Positions 1 through 58,984 are shown, counted from the first letter of the stretch. The stretch is 64,000 bases of DNA from Enchytraeus crypticus (GCA_905160935.1 CAJHZI010000418.1:871501-935500), one strand, 5' to 3'. Numbers and translations are program-made. The notes: generated from the letters alone by a model not told the origin.

Positions 1-110
1 TACGAAAGCAATGTCAGTGACGGGCGAGCCCAGGATTAGAACAAGCACATACTTATCCGTGGTCAAATATCTTACCGACATCGCCACTGGCTCCAGGCTA
101 GACACGCACT
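1..110 (-). repeat. SINE B copy
   Basis: tRNA-like SINE family B, reversed and cut by the window start. On the minus strand it begins GGAGCCAGTGGCGATGTCGG, and its box-B region is degenerate. Other copies in this window define the consensus (box B GGGTTCAAATCC). Confidence 0.7.
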
Positions 111-509
111 ACAGTGAAAATATTGATCCTAGCATCAATCGTCCATTGTGTACACGACACAGCACCTCCGGTCAACACTCTCAAGAATAAATAAAACCAC
201 TCTCAGGAATAGAGTAACAGAGGTGTCAATATAATTTAGGTTCATTAATATACATTTACACAACAACATTTAAAACTCTCTACACTCAACTACATAAATA
301 TACATCACATAATCAGGTCATATAGGCACAACTGTACCACCAGGCTACTTGACCTTCACTACTCTGAAGGTCAATTCACAGTAAAAGTAAAGGTCAAGAC
401 GAAGGTCTGACATTTTGTCCATTCAGCACCACTGTGGCATTTAGCATAAAGCGGCGCTTTATAAATATACTTATACTTGTTATTTACTACTATAGCATGA
501 TAAACTTAC

Positions 510-645
510 AGCAGCTTCTAGAGGCTTGGAGCCAAACACCCTAAACGAGAAAGCAGGATGAGATCTTGGGCCCGGGGTGCAGCAGAGCACAGCAGCCTGC
601 TGACCTACCCTAGCCGAGTACTCCTCCAACAGCGCCTTCATCTTC
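510..645 (-). CDS. NRF1: NRF1 exon c: start of DNA-binding domain
   Basis: The acceptor is CTATCAG and the donor GTAAGT. One leading base completes Arg; 45 codons follow, starting KMKALLEEYSARVGQQAAVL and ending VFGSKPLEAA in phase 0. This corresponds to the conserved DEYTTRVGQQ...FKVFGAAPLE block of NRF1. The following exon is not visible in positions 1-509 and is presumably outside the window. Confidence 0.88.
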
Positions 646-2113
646 CTGATAGTGGATCAATCAATGGCGCAACCAATCAAATTACCCAATGCTCTGTGCA
701 CTTCTCAAATAGTGCTTTCACATCAATCCTAGGCAAAATTAAGCTGAAAAATTGTTAAGTGATAAAATATCGTGAGAAAGTGAAAAAAACTGAAATTTTT
801 TAAAATAGTGATAAAAAAACCCCAAAGAGTTTCTGAATATGCATTACTATATAATAATAATAATATATAATATATAATAATACATATTAGAAAATTTATT
901 AGACGTGATAGAATACCGAAGTTAATATAAAAGACCATGAAATAACTTAATAGAGCAAGAATGAGAAACATATGATTTCTACAACCTAGTAATAAATAAC
1001 TTTTAGCTTTAAATATGATTATATAACAAAACTACCACTAGTATGTCATATATCTGTAGTGATGAGTGCAGTGAGGACGTCCCTGACATCATCCTTGGAT
1101 GAGGAAATGGAAGTTAAATTTGTATTATTAGTATCATTATTCTTATTATTATTGTTATAATTATTATTACTATTATTACTATATAACAACTGATAAATGT
1201 ATTAAGAAATAGGAAGAAGAGTTGGATAGGACACATTCTTAGGTGGGAAGGTCTATTAAAAGAGGTCATAGAAGGTAGAATGGAAAGAAAAAGAGGCAGG
1301 GGCAGGCCGAGATTAGGTTTGTTAGATGATTTAAAGACCCACTCATATGTGAAAATGAAGAGGAAGGCGGAAGACAGAGAAGAGTGGAGGTGTTATATAC
1401 CATGGACCTGCCAGTAGGTAGTGCACTAAGACAGAAGAGATGACAACTAAACTACCACTAGTATTTCATGTAAACATACCGAAGTAGGCGAGTTTGCTGA
1501 CGTTTTCTTACAGCGGGATTTATCTCAAAGGTCAAAGACCTATTACGTCGTCTTGTAGTGGATATTGCGGCGGCCGTTGCCGCACCAATAGGACCTAAAC
1601 AAATAAAATTATAAAAGTTTATGTAATTTTATTAAATTCATTATTGTAAATATAGGCTGACTGTAGGCCATTACGCCTAACCAGTTAGGTGGCTCACAAT
1701 AGGCCTAACCAGTTTGGTGGCTGACAGCAGGCCAGTAGGCCTAACCAGTCTGATGGCTGACAGTAGGCCTAACCAGTCTGGTGTCTGAGAGTAGGACAGT
1801 GATACAGCAATGTATTAGAGTAGTAGAGAGAGAAAGACGGAGAGAGTGGGATAATAAGAGTATAACTTAATTGAGCACGAACCGGAGGAAGCTAGCTGAT
1901 TGGTGAATTCATTAACAAAGTCTTCGTTCACTTCCGAAGGATCGTCCAAAGCACAGCTATCTAGTGAGCTCACATCACTCATAATCTCATCACTTGCCTC
2001 GTCATCACCAGCCACATCACCAGCCACATCACCTGCCCCTTCACTAACCCCATCCAGTCCTCTACACTCTAACCCAGAGACATCTGAACGAGCGACATTT
2101 ACGTCAGCTGCAG
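510..2113 (-). CDS. NRF1: NRF1 / erect wing homologue, N-terminal part (3 exons, partial)
   Basis: Nuclear respiratory factor 1 (Drosophila erect wing) is a nuclear transcription factor that binds GC-rich promoter sites as a dimer and drives mitochondrial and neuronal genes. Three minus-strand exons join in frame: 2113-1883, 1594-1480 and 645-510. Together they read as an acidic Ser/Asp-rich segment, then LASSGPIGAATAAA, then a basic cluster with VRKRQQTRLLR, then KMKALLEEYSARVGQQ and FRVFGSKPLEAA. This order and these motifs match my memory of the NRF1 N-terminus and the start of its DNA-binding domain (GPVGMAAAAA, IRKRQQTRLLRK, DEYTTRVGQQAIVLC, FKVFGAAPLE). The rest of the DNA-binding domain and the activation domain must lie left of the window. 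The first exon starts in phase 1, so at least one upstream exon with the start codon is missing; I did not find it. The gene is divergent from the myosin V gene. Confidence 0.88.
1055..1185 (+). repeat. Interspersed repeat with (TTA)n tail
   Basis: Holds GACGTCCCTGACATCATCCT, followed by ATGAGGAAATG and an ATT-rich tail. A close copy is at 48608-48675, ahead of a TTATTACTATT tail. Probably a SINE or LINE 3' end; unclassified. It lies in an NRF1 intron. Confidence 0.45.
1190..1450 (+). mobile_element. Non-LTR retrotransposon 3' end (family E)
   Basis: An open fragment at 1190-1417 reads LINVLRNRKKSWIGHILRWE, then ERKRGRGRPRLGLLDDLK, then stop. The WIGHILR and KRGRGRPR motifs are typical of the C-terminus of LINE endonuclease/reverse transcriptases. 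The downstream CCATGGACCTGCCAG.AGG.AGTGCACTAAG segment recurs at 11.8, 20.55, 59.15 and 62.96 kb, often followed by a GA tail. 5'-truncated and dead. Confidence 0.75.
1480..1594 (-). CDS. NRF1: NRF1 exon b: Gly-Pro/Ala stretch and basic cluster
   Basis: The acceptor is TTTGTTTAG. The exon encodes PIGAATAAAIS, a basic TTRRRNR, LTFEINPA and VRKRQQTRLL, ending in two bases of an Arg codon before the donor GTATGT. An internal GTAAGA at 1511-1506 looks like a stronger donor. Using it would drop the second basic cluster and leave phase 0, which does not fit the next exon, so I placed the end at 1480. Confidence 0.88.
1655..1800. repeat. Minisatellite, AGGCCTAACCAGT units
   Basis: About four diverged copies of a 35-40 bp unit containing TAGGCCTAACCAGTCTGGTG and GGCTGACAGTAGG. 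In an NRF1 intron. Confidence 0.7.
1883..2113 (-). CDS. NRF1: NRF1 exon a: acidic N-terminal segment
   Basis: The exon reads 76 full codons rich in Asp, Glu, Ser and Gly and ends NEFTNQLASS plus the first base of a Gly codon. The acceptor is the first of two TGCAG sites six bases apart; exon start 2113 or 2107 gives the same phase. The donor (GGTTCG) is weak. The next exon begins GT, completing Gly, and continues PIGAATAAA, so the join restores the family motif. Composition is clearly more GC-rich than the flanks. The plus-strand reading of the same region is a shadow. Confidence 0.75.
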
Positions 2114-2237
2114 CTGCATATATATTGCAAATTACAATTATATAACAGTTTAGTACTCTATATAGAATTACACTGCTCACACAATACTAAACAATAATAC
2201 ATAGCAATAATAATAAACATAACAATCATAATAATAC

Positions 2238-2278
2238 ATTATTATCCATCATATCTATGGTATATGATGGATAATAAT
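2238..2278. repeat. Perfect 17-bp inverted repeat, 7-nt loop
   Basis: The left arm at 2238-2254 (ATTATTATCCATCATAT) is the exact reverse complement of 2262-2278. Confidence 0.8.
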
Positions 2279-2430
2279 CATAATATTATCACTATTTCAT
2301 CAACATTATTATATTACATGGAGTTACTAGAAAGATATAATTTTTAAAAGTTTCAAACAGCCTATTTGATATAGGTGGGAGTTATGGGTTCTTCCCCTAG
2401 AAGCATTGCTAAAGGATGTATTGCTTCATA

Positions 2431-2667
2431 AATTGAATGTCTTAATAGCGTAGGGGTAACGTCATGAAGTTTTAAAAGACACCTCTTGAGGTGAATTGAA
2501 CCCTTGTGGGTTAGAATCCCAGCTGCGCTGATCTGAGAGTAAAATCTTGGACATTCACTGGACTGGTTACACAGAAAATTGAATAAATTGCCTAACGGTC
2601 TAAACATGTGGTATAAAAAGTGATAGATATCAACATAGTTGATCATTTCACTATAATGCGTGTTTAC
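2431..2667 (+). repeat. SINE A copy (tRNA-derived)
   Basis: tRNA-like head with GCGTAGGGGTAACGTC (box A-like) and GTGGGTTAGAATCCCAGC (box B), then GCGCTGATCTGAGAGTAAAA and a tail ending GTTGATCATTTCACTATAAT. The same structure occurs at 29.9, 32.2, 34.8, 36.8 and 58.5 kb. Confidence 0.8.
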
Positions 2668-4171
2668 TTTTTTTTAACTTTTTTTTACTTTAAAATTATA
2701 AAGCATCTACCTTCAGCTACTGTTCTAGCCTCCATTCTGTGCACCTCCGTTATATATGCATCTGCTATAATAGTGTACCTCGGTGTTTGTAGTTTCTGGG
2801 ATACTGCCGAGTCCATAGTATATGACCAATAGATGGCACAGGCCTGCAAAAATATAACAAATTTCAATTTCAATACAAAATCTTTATTCATTAAGTAAAC
2901 CTTAAATTGGGTAATCCTTAAAAGTAACTAAGACCCTTACGAGATCATCCGTATATTATTTTACACTATTTAACATAATTAATTTATGTACAGGGGTAAA
3001 AAATTACTAACGTTTAGTAAATTTATTAGCTAAAATTAAATCAACAAAAGCATTAATACCACATGTTCACTGTAGAATGATTTCTGTTGTTACACAAATT
3101 GGTTAATGAACACAATCTGATATTTTGAGCAGAAGGCTATAAATGCATCACAAGTTAACGTAAAAAACAGCTAGGCAAATTCTTGATAAAACACACTTAA
3201 TGATTTAAATTAAATTATCAAGTGGCTGCACTGGGTGGTAGCTTGATCTATTACAACAACAACAGTAGCAAACAATTACAGAGCATACTAGTACTGTTAA
3301 ATGCGGAATCAAAGTAGGAGACAGAGTTCCAGAAAACTAGTTTTATGAAACCTAGATGAATTAAAGGCCAGTTTGACATCTTAATTTCATTTGTTGATCA
3401 TAGAAGTGAAATTTAAATTAGTATTTTAAATTAATACCAAATTCACAAATTTCACTAATACCTAAGCATATAATTTCACTAATAACAAGCATCTGTGCTT
3501 CCTGACCCCAGTGTGCCGTTATGTTAAGCAACCCCATTACCCAAGACAACATCCAGTAGCATATACTATACAGTCACACCCAATCTCACACAGGGCTGCA
3601 CATAATTTAATATAACAAAGATTAAACTCTGTCTCTACAAATATATGTTGCCCCAAAAAATCTATCTTTGAGTTCCACTACAAACGAGTGATGTTCGGTG
3701 TTTTTAAATTCGCAAAATTTTGTAGCCAAACAATGAAAGCGGAGCCTATTAGACAGGGCAGGCAGTTGTCCTGTCATTTTGATCCCTGTGGGCAAGCTTA
3801 TCTCTTGCCCTACCATTTTTTGGGCCTGCAATAAAAATGAAAATGATGAAAGCAATGTTCATCTACTAATACATCTTCCAGAATATGTTGGGACAGTTAA
3901 AATGCTAAATTTAACATAATTATTAGTTAATAAAATTAGAAATTCATGGAGCATCTTTCTGTACACATAATTTTATCTATTAGAGGATGAGAGGAGAGGG
4001 AGGGAAAGATAAAGAGTGAAAGATATGAGGAGGGATAGGGTAGCTCCTTCGGTAACGCCCCTTCTATGCTCCAAGGAGCTTCTGATGCCTTAAGGTAAAG
4101 TAAACGAAAATATATCGCCATATCTAGAGAATATATCAGCTTGAATATCCACCCAGGAGCGCGATATTAGA
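2668..4171. other. No gene recognised
   Basis: AT-rich intergenic sequence. A 45-nt block at 3485-3530 (AGCATCTGTGCTTCCTGACC and on to GTGTGCCGTTATGTTA) recurs at 4416-4455 and about 15660-15705, so it is the tail of a repeat family. Small ORFs here have no recognisable product. Confidence 0.5.
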
Positions 4172-4455
4172 AGGAGGGATTAGCGCACTTGGTTTAGCTG
4201 CGCGTCAATTATCGAAGTTAAGCTGCATCAACCTCGGTTAGTATTTTGTGGGTTACCACCTTGGAAGACCGAGTGTTGGTAAAAGCTTAGAAAGGAAAAA
4301 ATCCCAGGGTGATGGAAGGTTATTCTTAAATCCGCGCCGGCTGCAATTGATGCGCCATCAAAAGGCAACGATTACTAATAACAATGGAGAGGAAGGAAGA
4401 AACGGGTCTTAAACAAGCATCTGTGCTTCCTAACCCAGTGTGCCGTTATGTTATG
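4172..4455 (+). repeat. 5S rRNA-like SINE
   Basis: Positions about 4172-4292 align in order with the 5S rRNA gene: GAAGTTAAGCTGCATC (cf. GAAGCTAAGCAGGGTC), CGGTTAGTATTTTG (cf. TGGTTAGTACTTGG), GGAAGACCGAGTGTTGG (cf. GGAGACCGCC and CCGGGTGCTG) and AAGCTT. A body of unknown origin follows, then the shared tail AGCATCTGTGCTTCC. 5S-headed SINEs are known in animals (SINE3 class). Too diverged to be a functional 5S gene. Confidence 0.6.
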
Positions 4456-5294
4456 ACAATCTCTAGCAAATTCTCGTCTCGAAAATCTCGTTAGAATATC
4501 TTACTTCGACTCGTGAGAATATCTCATCTCGACAATCTCCTCACAATATCTCATCTCACAATCTCATTTATCTGAGCCAGTGCACAATTTATTTGAGCGA
4601 GCCTCCACTGAGCGTGCGCCGTGCTCATCTCTTCACTGCGCCTGCTCCTCACCAAGACAACGCTTAATGCCAAATTTACAATAATTGAAACTTAAAATTT
4701 CGATTTATTTAATTAGACGCATAATATCTGTCAGAAATTTAGATAAGATATATTGATAAGAAGAAAATAATTAGCTATATTAAAGAGAAAATATAAAGCG
4801 AAAATACTTGCAGTATTTTTATCATACTCAATGCCAGTGTGGCCAACTAAAAGGAAAATCATATATGTATATTGAAGATTTTAAGATAGAACTTTAAACT
4901 TGTACATGAAGCATGAACAACAACAACACCAGCTGTGCTGGTATCGTCAATGTGAAAATGGTGACGTCTAGCCAGTGGCATCCAATCAGGACCACTCTGT
5001 ATATAAGTTTGCACAACTTAATTGCACTGTCTAACAATTGCAGAGTAAAATTTTTGACTATTGATTGAGGAGGAAACTTGACAGTTTTACTTCTTCAAAT
5101 ATTGAATATACATTCAGGGCTTAAAGTGAGTGAGTTCGTAGTTAGTTGCCGAACCGGGGCCCTCTGGTGTAAGATATAATGCGATCCGGAGCCCTAAGCT
5201 AATTAAGTTCGCATCGGTTCGTAATGGTTTGTAAAAATGTTCAGCCGAAGGGCTACTTCTTAACCAAGATAAAGCATCGCCACTGGCCGGAGCC

Positions 5295-5455
5295 GACAGC
5301 GTCACTGCAGTGGCTGGATCAATTACTTAGGATGTCGATTGATGATAATAAGATATCTGATGGCGGCACAGTATGGGTGAGATTTAAATCCTGGGATCTC
5401 CCGTCACAGATATCGCTTTCGAGTTTCGACACAAAAGAAATTGACTTTAACATAG
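5295..5455 (+). repeat. Decayed SINE B copy
   Basis: AGATTTAAATCCTGGGATCT, CCGTCACAGATATCGCTTTC and GAG follow the family B order (box B, CGCCCGTCACTGACATCGC, TTTCGAGTGAGG). The head is strongly diverged. Confidence 0.5.
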
Positions 5456-5939
5456 GATTTACAGCCTTAAAAAGCAAAGCTATTCCAACCTTCCATTCTA
5501 TTTTGAAGCTTTTATTTCAGTTTGCTTTAAATTGTTAGTGTTCAGGCGACTGTTCAGTAAGACTTCTTTTTCTCCATTACGATGCTATGCAAAATCATAG
5601 TCAATAAATTATTATTAAGAAATGCTGGTTTAATTAAAATCTTAGCTCATTTTCTAAGATATACCTTTGTAACTATAAGTTTTGTGAACGACCTTGATTG
5701 CAATGATTCTTATAAAACATACACACTGTTACTGATTGAGCGGTTAATTAACAGAACTGGTTGTTAACTAGTTAATCGATCACGTCATAACAGCGCCTCT
5801 GAGGCGGTATCAAAGTATAAGTTCCTGGCAGGAATGCCACAGTCGTCATCACTTCACTGAGACGGTAACAAGTAGCCGCAAAGCTCTCTTACGATAGAGG
5901 CGGGGCTGACCTCGGTCAGTCCCATCTCCCATCTCGGAG

Positions 5940-6345
5940 ACCATGACCCCGGGCAAGGGCAGCCCGGGGTCTATAGTTTCCAGGGTTGTCCATGGGTGCT
6001 CAAGAGTCCTCAGGACTTCCCGGGGTGACAGGGGTATCATAGGGTTCCTAGGAGTACCCGGGAGTGCCCGGGGGTGCCCGGAGTGGATACCCGGGGGTGG
6101 GTGCCCGAGGGGGCGTGCCCGAGTGGGCGTGCCCGAGGGGACGTGCCCGAGGGGGAGTGCCCGAGGGTTCGTGCTCGGGAGAGTACCCGGGGGTGTGCGA
6201 ATGCACCTCGAGCACGCCCCGGAATGTCCGGGGTGCATGGGACTGCTCAAGGGTGCCAGGGATACCTAAGGTACCCAGGTGGGCGCAGGTGTGCCCATAC
6301 CGGGTGCCTGGGGAATGCCCGGGGAGTGCCCGTGAGCCGATTTAG
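5940..6345. repeat. GC-rich minisatellite (CCCGGG/TGCCCG units)
   Basis: Irregular 10-18 bp units such as GTGCCCGAGGGGG and CCCGGGGGTG. This is by far the most GC-rich part of the window. Several frames on both strands are open only because the repeat lacks stops; they are Gly/Arg/Pro low-complexity readings, not genes. CpGs are frequent. It lies between the divergent NRF1 and Myo5 genes. Confidence 0.8.
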
Positions 6346-6390
6346 TAGAATGCTTGTTTGCTAACTGCTAAGTTATTATGACTGCTGTTA

Positions 6391-6571
6391 ACTGGAAGCC
6401 AACTCAAGAAAAAAGGAAACGAGGAAGACATAGAAGTACTTGGCTAAATACGATCAACAAGGATTTGAGAGTATTAACATTTCATGGGAAGACGCTGTGA
6501 AGATTGCTGATGATAGAAACGAATGGAGGAATGTTGCCGCCCTAGGTTCTGTACAGAACTCAAGGAACTGA
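6391..6571 (+). mobile_element. Non-LTR retrotransposon C-terminal fragment, frameshifted
   Basis: Reads NWKPTQEKRKRGRHRSTWLN TINKDLRV, then, after a one-base shift, SWEDAVKIADDRNEWRNVAA LGSVQNSRN and TGA. RKRGR.R.TW and SWEDA..IA.DR..WR are the usual end of LINE reverse transcriptase ORFs. A GATGAT tail follows. Dead. Confidence 0.75.
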
Positions 6572-7644
6572 CGATGATGATGATGAAGTTATTGTAAGTT
6601 TCACTATTTTTATTGAAAGATAAAAATTATGAAAACATTGCACTATGGACGACACTATATATGTATTTTCCAACCGCGGAAAAAGAATAACTGTTAATAC
6701 ACTTCAAATTTATTAGAGATTTTATTTGCTTCCGTAGGGCCTACAATACCTACGTAATATAGCTATTAGTTAGGTAGGTGCCTTTCAATCATTTTGTGGT
6801 CATCATGAGTTCATTATACAAACTATGAACTTAAAGGTCAGGTAATGAATATGTTATAATGCAGTGACACTCGTCTGTATTTTGTAGAATTGTTCGGCAC
6901 TACGGTAGGCGTATGTTATTCACAGGTAACTCATTGGGTCGTGAGTAGCCCCAGGCAATCACACAATTATTTTCTACCCCAGCAACAGTCATTATAAGTG
7001 AAACGAATTTCTAAAGCCAAACGTTACTAGATCTTAAGATTTGAGTTTTATCTGCCCAGAATAGCTGCTAAAGAAGTGAACCAATAGTAGTTAAATGATA
7101 CTTCTGTGATTTTCTGTCTGTATTTAAAATTTCTTTTAAAATTAATTGTCAATACGGTAGTCATATCAGTTGGTAAAACATTTCTGCACCTGTCGTGTTT
7201 GTTCTCACAGCCTGTGTGTGACTGTAGGACGTTGTCATTTTATAACGTTGTTTTCTTAGACATATTTGATTAAATTACTTGAATAAACTAACCTATTTTA
7301 AAAATATTCTTCAAATTTAGTAATTAATATTTAGCTAATCTATTCTGTCGATATTCGTAGAAATTACAAACTTAGAGGATATAAGCAAAATAAATTAATA
7401 ACTATAAATTTAAGTAATTCTATATAGGTCAATTTGATCACCATCCTTTTGATTACCTATTGTTACTCAACTTACATTTTAATAAGTTTTTAATTGATGA
7501 GTATTTTAATTTCAACAAGTTTGTAATTGTTGAGTATTTTCCTTAGTACGTATAAGTTGTTTTGTAAATAACTGTTTGTTAGAATTGAGTAGAATTTTTG
7601 TTTTAAACAGTTAATATGTGCACCAGTCGGTGTACATATTAACT

Positions 7645-7645
7645 A

Positions 7646-7683
<38 letters not shown>

Positions 7684-7728
7684 TAAAAGTTGAGGGAAGA
7701 GAGAGTGTGAAAAAGAGAGAAAGAGAAC

Positions 7729-7761
<33 letters not shown>

Positions 7762-7801
7762 TGTGTATATGTCTATGAGAGAGATAGAGAGATAATGTGT
7801 T

Positions 7802-7841
<40 letters not shown>

Positions 7842-7853
7842 TATAAGAGAAAT

Positions 7854-7897
<44 letters not shown>

Positions 7898-8140
7898 AGG
7901 AAAGAGAGAGTGTGAATTAGAGAGAAAGAGAATGAGAGAGAGGAGAGTGAGAAAGTGGAAGAGAGAGGGAGAGAGCGAGAGAGAGAGAGAGAGTATAAGA
8001 GAAAGAAAGAGAGAAAAGGTGAGGAAAGAGAGAGTGTGAACTAGAGAGAAAGAGAATGAGAGAGAGAGAGAGAGAGAGAGAGGAGAGTGAGAAAGTGGAA
8101 GAGAGAGGGAGAGAGTGAATGAGAAAGAGAATTGTGAGTG
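7645..8140. repeat. GA/CT purine tract upstream of Myo5 start
   Basis: About 500 bp of (GA)n interrupted by AAAGGTGAGGAAAGAGAGAG-type units and one GTGT stretch. Two larger sub-blocks are duplicated (about 7885-7985 and 8005-8110). It ends some 270 bp before the start codon, so it may lie in the promoter or 5' UTR, or simply be a LINE tail that expanded. Confidence 0.85.
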
Positions 8141-8414
8141 AAGAGAGAAAATTTTCTATTTTTTGTTATTAATTTTTTCTTGTGTTATCAGAAATTGTGC
8201 AATATAGGCTTAGTAATGTTACAAAATGCAAAGATTTATAACTAATAAACAATAATTACATAGAGATTTTAGAATTACATTTAGAAGTATATCTGACATA
8301 TAGAGAGTTTGACATAAACTTCATATCAATAGCGTATGATATCAGTAAAGGATTAATATTGCTGGTAATTGCTATTGAAATATTTTGGAATAGTAATCTA
8401 AACTGAGCTAGAAG

Positions 8415-56193
<47,779 letters not shown>

Positions 56194-58400
56194 TGCTTGC
56201 GTCAAAATATTTTGGGCTTACAGATTTTAGCTAAGATAACAGGTAGAGCTATACGGTGTTGTGATCGTGCTTTTGGTCATCCGGAGATGGCTTTAGAAAG
56301 ATCTCAGTTATTTGATTGCTTAGGAGATTTTGAACAGGTGTTCCTTATTGAGATTAATTAGCGTACGTAAGTAAATTAGAGAATCTGTGTAGCAGTCTGT
56401 ATATTAAGCGCTAATTATGTTTTCAGTATTCTGAATATTCGACGCTACAATTGCTATGCAATGGTCTCAACTTTCTTATCTTCTTCATCCAATTTGTATG
56501 CAATTAACAAATTATGATCGTGTTGTTTCTATCGTCGCTTATGTTGTCTGGAGAATTACATTTGTATCAAAGCTGTATTTATATAGATTTTAATATTTTT
56601 CTAGATTTTATTATTATAAGATTTTTCGCTATAGTTGATTAGTTCAGTTGATTAGAGCTTTGCGCAGTAGATGACGTCATGAAATCTTAGATGACCGATC
56701 GAGATGCTTTAATGTGGACTAATACAGGAAGCCCTCCCACTGCCGACTCCAAAATTTTTCGTTTCTTGTTCTTTTTAACATCTAGCATAGATTATTTAGT
56801 TCTAAAGTGTCTTCGACTACTTCATAATTATATCGTCATATTTCCAATAATTGATATAACGTAATATTCTTCATTACTTGACGGTTTCATTCTCAATACA
56901 TTAAGTCTATACTTTGATTTTAGTACTATAGGCCCCTACACGAAAACTGATAATTCAAAATTCAAATTCATCATGCAGTTTTGCACAGTTCTACTTATAT
57001 TTAATGTAGGCCATACTAAAAATATCTGAGAAAGCTTCCCTCAGAATTGGCGACCTCTAGTACAAGTTAATGTTGCAAAATATTGAGAATGTAGGCCTAA
57101 TTAAGGTTATACCTTTAAGTATAATATCTGAAGAATCTTTGTGATGCTTGTTCTTATTTCTTTATTCATATGAGCTATTTTGATATACCACCTTATTTTG
57201 TATATAGATTTTCCTAGTTTATGTCTAGTATTTTATGACGTGTTTGTTATTGAGATATTGAGACGATTTACTATGCAATTGTATGTTTCACAAGTTTCAA
57301 GAAATTATAAAAATCTACCTGGCTCTTCTACATGTACATGTATATGCAATGATGAGAGAATATAATTATAAATTGTTTATATTATTTACGTATATAGCAA
57401 AAAAGATACATGTATAAGAGAGAGAGAGAGAGAGTATAATTTGGAGGATTTGGGCGGGTCCGTAAAAGGAGAACATCGTTTACCCGCACGACGGAACTCT
57501 GTCTATTTAGCTAGTCGAAGATTAAATTTTCAATTCAAAGCTAACCAGTTCAATTTAGACTGATGTTTTTGTAAATTTTAGACTGATTTGTCTACCATTT
57601 TGACTGGTTCTAAAATTTAGATTGATGTGAGAAAAAGTGTGGAATGATGTTATCCAACAGTATGATACATGTATTGATCTAAAACAAATATTTTGACGCC
57701 GTGGATCTTCAAAAGTGATTAGTTAGAATAGTTTAAGTAGCTTACTTAGTTTGTCAATTTTGTAATTGTAGACATATTTTACAGCTGCTTAAGTTATAGT
57801 AACAACTGATTGCATGACGCCAAATATATTACTTGTTACTTCTAATATAAGTGTTTATTTGCGCAATTTATTGCAGTGGTATTTTATATCTGTGCAATGT
57901 GATATCCATGACTTTAAGACTATTAGCAAATTAATATAAAATGACTACGAGCCTGTATATGATTAAATTTGATAGGTATGTGTGACACTCTATCTATACT
58001 TATTAGCCTTTAAACGGTGTCTAGTTGATTCGTCGATTTTAAACCAGTGATAATTAGTTTAAGCAAATATAATTAATAATTAAATATTAGTATATAACAA
58101 TAAAATACAATATATAAAATATAGTATAATAATATAAATAATAAATAAAACAATAATAATATCAGATACTGATAAATATAAATGATATTTATGACAAAAG
58201 TTAAACTGGGATTGAAGGAAAATTGACGATGACGATATATATTAATGATAGGCCTACTAGTAAATATATAGGCCTAAATATAGTAAGCTGATAAATATGC
58301 GGATATGATATATATCAAAGGTTATAATGATTATCATCAACATTGTTCCATACAAATACCTGCTTTAGCCCCACCCCCCATGTTACTTTGAGGTGGCATT
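56194..58400 (+). other. Probable Myo5 3' UTR and flank
   Basis: AT-rich sequence with no long ORF and no repeat I recognise. The first clear AATAAA is at 58099-58104, about 1.9 kb past the stop; a nearer variant signal could be used. The UTR end is not determined. Confidence 0.4.
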
Positions 58401-58419
58401 CGAAGTTGTGTAAAGTTTC

Positions 58420-58690
58420 ATAAAACTTTCATTACTACATATTTAAACCGTTCGGCAATTTAGACCATTTTCCGTGTAACCAGTCCAGTGAATGTCCGAG
58501 ATTTTACTCTCAGATCAGCGCGGCTTGGATTCGAACCCAGGAGGGTTCATTTCACCTCAGGATCTTTAACATGCTGAAATGTAAGTGACGAGGAGAGCGC
58601 TGAATTTGAGCCCTACAACTATTGATCCGTTGTCGAATACCTTACAGTTCAGCAACTTGACAACAAACCACCGACTCAGCCCTGATACTA
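58420..58690 (-). repeat. SINE A and SINE B-like copies
   Basis: 58420-58565 is reversed family A (CAGATCAGCGCGGCTTGGAT). 58570-58690 (GAGAGCGCTGAATTTGAGCC, GACAACAAACCACCGACTCA) matches the variant B copy at 25370-25485. Confidence 0.7.
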
Positions 58691-58984
58691 TTTCCCTATC
58701 ATGTATAAAGTAATTACATGCGCTGTGTTACTTGTGGGATCATGTTCTAAAATTACAACTACTATCCTTATACTTGTGCTTTTTTATGAATTTAAAGTAA
58801 CGGAGAACAGTTATTTCATGAAATCACGTCACGCCTGGGCGGGGCCAGCCTGGAGCAGCGACCTAGTGGACAACTTTGTGTCCTACCCTGGTGACGCGTG
58901 TCCTTCTTATTATCAGCTTTCTTAAAGGATAGCATTTAAATAATCCACTCCGCAAACAGGATTGCTTTCTTAGATAATGGCGCT

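Noticed and set aside
1900..2145. 81-aa plus-strand ORF rich in Ser/Pro
   Set aside because: The minus strand of the same region is an NRF1 exon that joins in frame to its neighbour.
3622..3855. 77-aa minus-strand ORF
   Set aside because: No motif recognised, no splice-compatible partner found, and AT-rich context. It could be transposon debris.
5849..6364. Several overlapping ORFs on both strands in the GC-rich block
   Set aside because: They are Gly/Arg/Pro readings of a GC-rich minisatellite that lacks stop codons. All frames behave alike and nothing matches a protein family.
58701..58925. 74-aa ORF with a GC-richer end (58830-58900)
   Set aside because: Looks faintly exon-like (HAWAGPAWSSDLVDNF), but I found no partner exon or family match.
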